DNA of 8,605 nt, taken from assembly GCA_030605745.1 (NCBI GenBank), contig JAUWHT010000215.1, positions 1 through 8,605 of the forward strand. Direction: 5' to 3'. This DNA is from Pirellulales bacterium. Its GTDB lineage: Bacteria > Planctomycetota > Planctomycetia > Pirellulales > Thermoguttaceae. Shown piece after piece: positions 5,100 through 8,605 of this stretch. Made by a program: the position numbers and the translations under genes. Position 1 is the stretch's first letter; every line of letters starts with the position of its first letter. Under the pieces are notes generated by a model, which was not told the origin of the DNA, did not search any database, and saw only the letters and a program-made list of their open reading frames with translations.

Positions 5100-6562
5100 T
5101 TCAAGTTCATGCTCATAAGGAACTCGGCGTTGGTCTCGGTCTTTTGTAGCCGACTGACCATGAGTTCCATGGCTTCCGGCGGGTTCATGTCGTCGAGCAC
5201 GCGGCGGAGGATGCACACGCGGCGGTGCTCTTCCGGATCAAGGAGCATTTCCTCGCGGCGTGTGCCGCTGCGGTTGATGTCGATGGACGGCCAGATCCGG
5301 CGGTCGACCAGTTTGCGGTCCAGGAGGATTTCCTGGTTGCCGGTGCCCTTGAACTCCTCGAAGATCACCTCGTCCATGCGGCTGCCGGTATCGATCAGCG
5401 CGGTGGAGATGATGGTCAACGACCCGCCCTCTTCGATCTTGCGTGCGGAGCCGAAGAACCGCTTGGGGCGCTGCAGCGCGTTGGCGTCAACGCCGCCGGA
5501 GAGGATCTTGCCCGAGTTGGGACACTCGGCGTTCCACGCCCGGGCCAGCCGGGTGATCGAGTCCAGAAAGATCAGCACGTCGTGTCCGTACTCGACCATC
5601 CGCTTGGCCTTCTCCAGCACCATTTCCGAGACCTGGATATGCCGGTGTGCTGGTTCGTCGAAGGTGGAGCTTATGACCTCGCAGTGTTCCCCCTTGACTT
5701 GCCGTTCCATGTCGGTAACTTCCTCGGGCCGTTCGTCGATCAGCAGCATAAAGACGTACAACTCGGGATAGTTTTTCAAGGCGGCCTTGGCCATTTTCTG
5801 CATGAGGATGGTTTTTCCTGCCCGCGGCGGACTGACAATCAGACCACGCTGACCGAACCCGATCGGCACGATCAGGTCGACCACCCGCATCTCGATCTCG
5901 TCGCTGGTGGTTTCCATCACAATCCGCTGATCGGGGTGCAACGGTGTTAGATCGTCGAAGAAGACCTTGGTGGAAAGCAGGTTAGGGTCCTCGTAGTTGA
6001 TTGCCTCAACCCGCAGCAGGGCGAAGTAACGTTCGTTTTCCTTCGGCGGGCGGATCTGACCGGAAACGGTGGCCCCGGTCTTCAGGCCGAACCGCCGGAT
6101 CTGGCTGGGCGAAACGTAGATATCGTCTGGACAGGAGAGATAGTGGTAATCGGGACTGCGGAGGAAGCCGAATCCGTCGGGCAACACCTCCAACGTGCCC
6201 TCGCCGTACATCAGCCCATTGAGCTTCACCCGCTCCTTGAGGATCTTGAAGACCAGGTCGTGCTTCTTTATGCCCGCGTAGTCGGCCAGGTTTTCTTTTC
6301 GGGCCTCCTCGATCAGTTCGCCCATAGTCATTTGCTGCAATTCAGCGATGTGGGTATCGCCCGACTGCTTGATTTGCTCGTAGCGGTCGTGGATTTCGTC
6401 CTTAATCTTGTCGACCTCCTTGACGATTTCCTCGGCCAGGGAGATCGGTTCCTCATCGTTTTCGTAGTCTTCGACAGTAGTGGCGGCCGGTTTCTTGGCT
6501 TCAGCAACCGCCTGATCTTCGTAGCGGCCGTCGCCCGGCCTGGCACGATTGGTCGTTGCCAT
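5096..6562 (-). CDS. rho: Transcription termination factor Rho
   Basis: Rho is the hexameric RNA-dependent ATPase that ends transcription. The 488-residue protein has an acidic N-terminal extension of about 70 residues compared with the 419 of E. coli Rho. After it come the Rho N-terminal helical domain (about 74-115), the RNA-binding cold-shock fold with GFGFLRSPDYHY (130-141), and the ATPase core. Walker A is SPPRAGKT (244-251), the catalytic Glu region is IDERPEEVTDM (275-285), Walker B is DVLIFLDSITRLAR (328-341), the Q-loop region is LSGGVDANALQRPKRFFG (354-371), and the arginine region is LDRKLVDRRIWP (414-425). The ATG at 6560-6562 has AGGAG ten bases upstream. The gene is separated from the toxin-antitoxin block by about 100 bases that should contain its own leader. 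Confidence 0.98.
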   Translation of the reverse strand: MATTNRARPGDGRYEDQAVAEAKKPAATTVEDYENDEEPISLAEEIVKEVDKIKDEIHDRYEQIKQSGDTHIAELQQMTMGELIEEARKENLADYAGIKKHDLVFKILKERVKLNGLMYGEGTLEVLPDGFGFLRSPDYHYLSCPDDIYVSPSQIRRFGLKTGATVSGQIRPPKENERYFALLRVEAINYEDPNLLSTKVFFDDLTPLHPDQRIVMETTSDEIEMRVVDLIVPIGFGQRGLIVSPPRAGKTILMQKMAKAALKNYPELYVFMLLIDERPEEVTDMERQVKGEHCEVISSTFDEPAHRHIQVSEMVLEKAKRMVEYGHDVLIFLDSITRLARAWNAECPNSGKILSGGVDANALQRPKRFFGSARKIEEGGSLTIISTALIDTGSRMDEVIFEEFKGTGNQEILLDRKLVDRRIWPSIDINRSGTRREEMLLDPEEHRRVCILRRVLDDMNPPEAMELMVSRLQKTETNAEFLMSMNLK

Positions 6563-6663
6563 GGTTACAGTACTCCTGAATAGCTTTCAGTAGCCGACGC
6601 ACGGAAGGCGCCGACGGTGGGTTGAGCAGTTTGCTCTTCTGGTGATGAAGGAAATGAGTCGGA
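6563..6663 (-). other. rho leader region
   Basis: These 101 bases separate the degraded hicA from rho. They carry the AGGAG ribosome binding site of rho (about ten bases before the ATG). I see no strong promoter hexamers or terminator, and the short open frame through here looks like a shadow. Rho mRNAs are often autoregulated through their leaders, but nothing specific can be read here. Confidence 0.35.
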
Positions 6664-6837
6664 TCAAGCCAGGATTTTCTTGATGTGCCTTGCCAGATGC
6701 TCGTCAATTTCTCAATGTCTTGGGACAGGCTGCTTCTTGCTAGTGCGCGGATTCTGGTAAATATCGTGATTTGCGCCAGACCTTACGAAAATGCAACCAT
6801 CCTGCGTGATTTGACGGATAAGGTTTCTCCTCTTCAT
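6664..6837 (-). pseudogene. hicA: hicA-like toxin gene interrupted by TGA
   Basis: From the ATG at 6835-6837 the frame reads MKRRNLIRQITQDGCIFVRS, then GANHDIYQNPRTSKKQPVPRH, then TGA at 6712-6714, then EIDEHLARHIKKILA and a second TGA at 6664-6666. Without the first stop this is a normal 57-residue HicA, an mRNA-cleaving toxin with a double-stranded RNA-binding fold; the catalytic His24 in GANH is present. The interrupting codon falls where the family has PRH-x-EI, commonly PRHREI, so a single CGA-to-TGA transition explains it. The 41-residue product would lack the last helix and is probably inactive. The ATG overlaps the stop of the preceding hicB as ATGA, so the pair was translated together. 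A sequencing error, or readthrough of TGA, is possible. Confidence 0.8.
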
Positions 6838-7025
6838 ATCGCAATCATCTTCAACATGTGTTCTTCAGGGACATCATCCATCACCATCAGCAGATATGCC
6901 TCTTTGATGTTCGCTTCCAGTTCTTCAAGAGTTTCCCCTTGACTCATAATTTCAGGATGGTCGAGCAGCTTTCCCACCCAGAATTTCTCGCCTTTCCAAT
7001 AAATCATATTCATTTTCGAAAGCAT
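6834..7025 (-). CDS. hicB: HicB-like antitoxin (second pair)
   Basis: The 63-residue protein reads MLSKMNMIYWKGEKFWVGKL and continues with HPEIMSQGETLEELEANIKE. This is the partial RNase-H-like fold of short HicB antitoxins, which bind and block HicA. The TQG/SQG-ETLEEL turn and helix are characteristic. The ATG at 7023-7025 is chosen because GAAGGAG lies six bases upstream; a more upstream TTG or ATG would bury that site inside the gene. Its TGA overlaps the ATG of the broken hicA. The order antitoxin-toxin is the reverse of the other hic pair in this window. With its toxin broken, this antitoxin may now be free of its original task. No DNA-binding C-terminal domain is visible, in keeping with its short length. 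Confidence 0.8.
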   Translation of the reverse strand: MLSKMNMIYWKGEKFWVGKLLDHPEIMSQGETLEELEANIKEAYLLMVMDDVPEEHMLKMIAI

Positions 7026-7069
7026 GTCGGTCTCCTTCATACTCAATGTGACACTTTACTCCATTTCAG

Positions 7070-7315
7070 CTATTGCCACTCCTGAATCAATTCTCCCAAA
7101 TCGCCCTTGATATCATCCCACCGCAGCCAACCAGCTCGTTCCCTACTGCCGTTACACGCTTTCAGTTCGGCGAATGCTTGCTTGGCCGCTTCGACATCTT
7201 CGAGCGTTTCGATCCATTCGACGAGTGCTTCCCAGTCATCAATATTAACAACGGCAAACCGTCCGGTTTTCCCGGTCACATATTGAACCGATTGCAATGC
7301 TTCTAATCCGGTCAT
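7070..7315 (-). CDS. Phd/RelB-like antitoxin without a visible toxin
   Basis: The 81-residue protein resembles small type II antitoxins of the Phd/YefM or RelB-like groups. The segment QYVTGKTGRFAVVNIDDWEA (11-30) matches the strand-turn-strand followed by the helix common to these proteins. The acidic helix LVEWIETLEDVEAAKQAFAE follows, then AGWLRWDDIKGDLGE, the usual toxin-wrapping tail. Such antitoxins normally precede a RelE/ParE toxin; here the next gene downstream is hicB, only 44 bases away, and no RelE-like protein is present. The ATG overlaps the stop of the upstream membrane-protein gene as ATGA. It may be an orphan left after toxin loss, or partner of a toxin elsewhere. The exact family is less sure than the antitoxin character. 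Confidence 0.65.
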   Translation of the reverse strand: MTGLEALQSVQYVTGKTGRFAVVNIDDWEALVEWIETLEDVEAAKQAFAELKACNGSRERAGWLRWDDIKGDLGELIQEWQ

Positions 7316-7578
7316 CGTTTCCCCTCCATATCCTGCGATTCCAGCTTATCTAGTCTGAGCCGAAGTTTTTTCAGTTCACGATGACTGGTATGGGAAGCTG
7401 CCCCAACGAAAAAGAAGGCCATGGGGAGAAAACAGTAGAACACGGGAAGAACTGCTTCGCTGCTCGTTCCGAACGCGAGCTGACCACCTAACACTATACC
7501 CGACAATGCCGCGCAAAACACGAAGGGTACCCAGAAGGCACAAACAGACATCTTTCTCGTCTTATGTCGAAACCTCAT
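7312..7578 (-). CDS. Small membrane protein with two predicted helices, 88 aa
   Basis: I do not recognise a family. After a basic start (MRFRHKTRK) come two apolar stretches, about residues 11-34 and 43-61, that should cross the membrane. A charged, helix-prone tail (HRELKKLRLRLDKLESQ, 67-83) follows and probably lies in the cytoplasm, since the N-terminus is positively charged and there are two crossings. The ATG has AAAGGAG seven bases upstream, a strong ribosome binding site. Its stop overlaps the start of the Phd/RelB-like gene as ATGA, which suggests the two are made together. Whether it is a toxin, an accessory protein or an unrelated passenger cannot be decided from sequence. Confidence 0.65.
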   Translation of the reverse strand: MRFRHKTRKMSVCAFWVPFVFCAALSGIVLGGQLAFGTSSEAVLPVFYCFLPMAFFFVGAASHTSHRELKKLRLRLDKLESQDMEGKR

Positions 7579-7605
7579 TACATAACTCCTTTCCGGTGAC
7601 TAAGG

Positions 7606-7655
7606 ATTATCTGCCGAGTTAGTTTTTCGATACCAACCTATGGTACAATTCCCAA
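7606..7655 (-). promoter_or_regulatory. Weak promoter candidates ahead of the membrane-protein gene
   Basis: This AT-rich gap between the first hicB stop and the 88-residue gene holds two imperfect minus-strand options: TTGGGA-N17-TATCGA (7655-7627) and TTGGTA-N19-GATAAT (7636-7606). Neither is a good match, but this is the most likely place for a promoter driving the membrane protein, the Phd-like antitoxin and the second hic pair. Confidence 0.25.
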
Positions 7656-7667
7656 AATGATTAGCGG

Positions 7668-7874
7668 CTAAGCTTCTACATAGGCGCACATGCTGCTCGG
7701 CTCCGGGATTTCGTAACCCTCTTTCCGCAGCCCTTCGAGATGAAACTCGATTGCTTCCTGCATATTCCGCTCAACTTCCTCACGGGTTGCGCCGGTGGAG
7801 ACACAACCTGTAAGATCAGGAGAATATACAGAATAGCCGGTGTTGGTCTTTTCAATGATGACAAGGTATTTCAT
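7668..7874 (-). CDS. hicB: HicB antitoxin (first pair)
   Basis: The 68-residue protein reads MKYLVIIEKTNTGYSVYSPD and then LTGCVSTGATREEVERNMQE, the classic HicB pattern Y-x-V-x-x-E-K-x-x-x-GY-S-x-Y-x-PDL-GC with the following TREEVE helix. HicB binds the cognate HicA and blocks its RNase site. It ends with EIPEPSSMCAYVEA, typical for family members that lack a separate DNA-binding domain. The ATG at 7872-7874 overlaps the TGA of hicA as ATGA, so synthesis of the antitoxin should be coupled to that of the toxin. A longer open frame upstream lies inside hicA and is rejected. The pair appears intact. Confidence 0.93.
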   Translation of the reverse strand: MKYLVIIEKTNTGYSVYSPDLTGCVSTGATREEVERNMQEAIEFHLEGLRKEGYEIPEPSSMCAYVEA

Positions 7875-8059
7875 CGTTTCAATCCCGCTTGCTTGAAGAT
7901 GCTGTTGAGCGTACCCACGGCAAGATCGTCGCCAAGCTTGCCTGGAACAGTGACAAGTCCCGTCTTGACCGAATGTTTGTACTGGCGATGACTGCCTCTT
8001 GTTCGCACCAATCGCCAACCATCCTGCTCGATAAGTCTAATTGCACTCCTTACTTTCAC
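7871..8059 (-). CDS. hicA: HicA mRNA interferase toxin (first pair)
   Basis: The 62-residue protein reads MKVRSAIRLIEQDGWRLVRT and then RGSHRQYKHSVKTGLVTVPG, with LGDDLAVGTLNSIFKQAGL at the end. This is a full-length HicA: a small fold related to double-stranded RNA-binding domains that cleaves mRNA without needing the ribosome. The catalytic His24 stands in RGSHRQY. The start is GTG (8057-8059); the conserved KVR-x-x-IRLIE beginning fixes it, although no good Shine-Dalgarno precedes it, which could keep toxin levels low. The gene starts 72 bases after the coaE stop. Its order, toxin before antitoxin, is the common one and is opposite to the second pair. Confidence 0.92.
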   Translation of the reverse strand: MKVRSAIRLIEQDGWRLVRTRGSHRQYKHSVKTGLVTVPGKLGDDLAVGTLNSIFKQAGLKR

Positions 8060-8131
8060 AACAGTCTGACTCGATGGTTATGGTCATTCACGTGGCGGCC
8101 CAGCCGCAGCGGGAACACTGTGGGGAAGGAA

Positions 8132-8605
8132 TCAGCCGAAAAGGGAATGCCAAAAACGCTCGACTTGAGCTTGGGTTTGCTCCGGGGACCCGGAGTTGTC
8201 TATTATCGCATCGGCACGGTCGCGCTTGAGGTCCAGCGATTCCTGGACCCCCTCACGAGCCGCAAAAGCCTCCTCGCTCCAACCGCGGGCGGTCGCCCGC
8301 GACAGGCGCACCTGCCGTGGCGCGTCGACAAACACGAGCCGTTTACATAGTCTATCCCAACCGGCCTCCAAAAGCAATGGGGCGTCCAATACCACGACCG
8401 CGGTACCCGCCGCTTTCAACGCCTCGGCCTGCTGTCTTAGCAGGCGGCCGATCTCCGGATGGGTCAATTGCTCCAGGTGCTTTCGTTCTCCCGTTCGGTC
8501 CGGCGAAGCGGCAAACACGACCTTGGACAATAACCCTTTCGCCAAGATGGTCTCCCGTAGGAGATAGGATGATCTATACATCTTTCCGGAAATCCAGGAC
8601 AGTAC
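8132..8605 (-). CDS. coaE: Dephospho-CoA kinase, partial (5' end outside window)
   Basis: CoaE phosphorylates dephospho-CoA to complete coenzyme A. The visible part covers the C-terminal two thirds: LEQLTHPEIGRLLRQQAEAL, VVVLDAPLLLEAGWDRLC (the lid-side strand and helix), LVFVDAPRQVRLSRATARGW, and the ending DNSGSPEQTQAQVERFWHSL. These are characteristic, particularly of planctomycetal CoaE. The Walker A loop would lie beyond the right edge. The frame stays open to the edge through VLSWISGKM, but residues before VVFAAS do not look like normal CoaE and the usual stretch between the ETIL segment and VVFA seems about five residues short. A small deletion or frameshift near 8540-8605 is possible. 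The ATG at 8579-8581 is probably internal. In related genomes rho often follows soon after; here the toxin-antitoxin block intervenes. Confidence 0.88.
   Translation of the reverse strand, partial: VLSWISGKMYRSSYLLRETILAKGLLSKVVFAASPDRTGERKHLEQLTHPEIGRLLRQQAEALKAAGTAVVVLDAPLLLEAGWDRLCKRLVFVDAPRQVRLSRATARGWSEEAFAAREGVQESLDLKRDRADAIIDNSGSPEQTQAQVERFWHSLFG

Noticed and set aside
7875..8018. A longer N-terminus for the first HicB.
   Set aside because: The added residues are hicA read in the wrong frame; MKYLVIIEK at 7874 is the family's usual start and has an ATGA overlap.
8060..8134. A minus-strand frame just past coaE reads PQCSRCGWAAT then stop, like the end of a zinc-ribbon protein.
   Set aside because: The frame has no coding support upstream, overlaps the well-supported end of coaE in another frame, and only four characteristic residues are involved. 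Chance is the simpler explanation.
1..8605. CRISPR array, insertion sequence or prophage genes.
   Set aside because: I found no regularly spaced repeats with unique spacers, no transposase or integrase frame, and no terminal inverted repeats around the toxin-antitoxin block.

Overview
The window looks like chromosomal DNA from a member of the Planctomycetota, probably Pirellulales-like. I infer this from the protein flavour of CoaE, Rho, lumazine synthase and the Trm112-like protein, from the high-GC core genes, and from the untidy repeat-filled gaps between genes. No database search was possible. Every protein gene I can support reads on the minus strand; the only plus-strand gene is a tRNA-Ser(CGA).

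Layout, in the direction of minus-strand transcription (high to low coordinates). The right edge holds the 3' part of coaE (dephospho-CoA kinase). Next comes a lower-GC block (about 6664-8059) of small genes typical of toxin-antitoxin loci. It contains an intact hicA-hicB pair, then a small two-helix membrane protein coupled by an ATGA overlap to a Phd/RelB-like antitoxin that has no recognisable toxin, then a second pair in the opposite order (hicB-hicA) whose hicA has an in-frame TGA. After this block come housekeeping genes: rho, ribH, nusB, ftsY and a uroporphyrinogen-decarboxylase-family (URO-D superfamily) gene. Beyond that lie a frameshifted gene remnant running into the antisense strand of the tRNA-Ser, a stretch without genes, an unrecognised 98-residue gene, a Trm112-like gene and a HIT-family (HINT-type) gene. 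The left 258 bases hold only small palindromes and repeats.

Functionally the core genes serve transcription termination and antitermination (rho, nusB), riboflavin synthesis (ribH), co-translational membrane targeting (ftsY) and CoA synthesis (coaE). The toxin-antitoxin block appears to have been inserted between coaE and rho and is partly decayed: three antitoxin-type genes remain against one intact recognisable toxin.

The most unusual non-coding signal is a dispersed composite repeat. A 20-bp palindrome followed by a conserved pyrimidine-rich tail occurs three times (621-662, 4061-4097, 4541-4588), each time wedged between the stop of one minus-strand gene and the start of the next. In two copies the repeat supplies the upstream gene's stop codon. 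In the same two gaps a GGGGATT-type array abuts the downstream start codon; the one before ftsY is a strong G-quadruplex motif. ftsY and nusB also lack a visible Shine-Dalgarno sequence.
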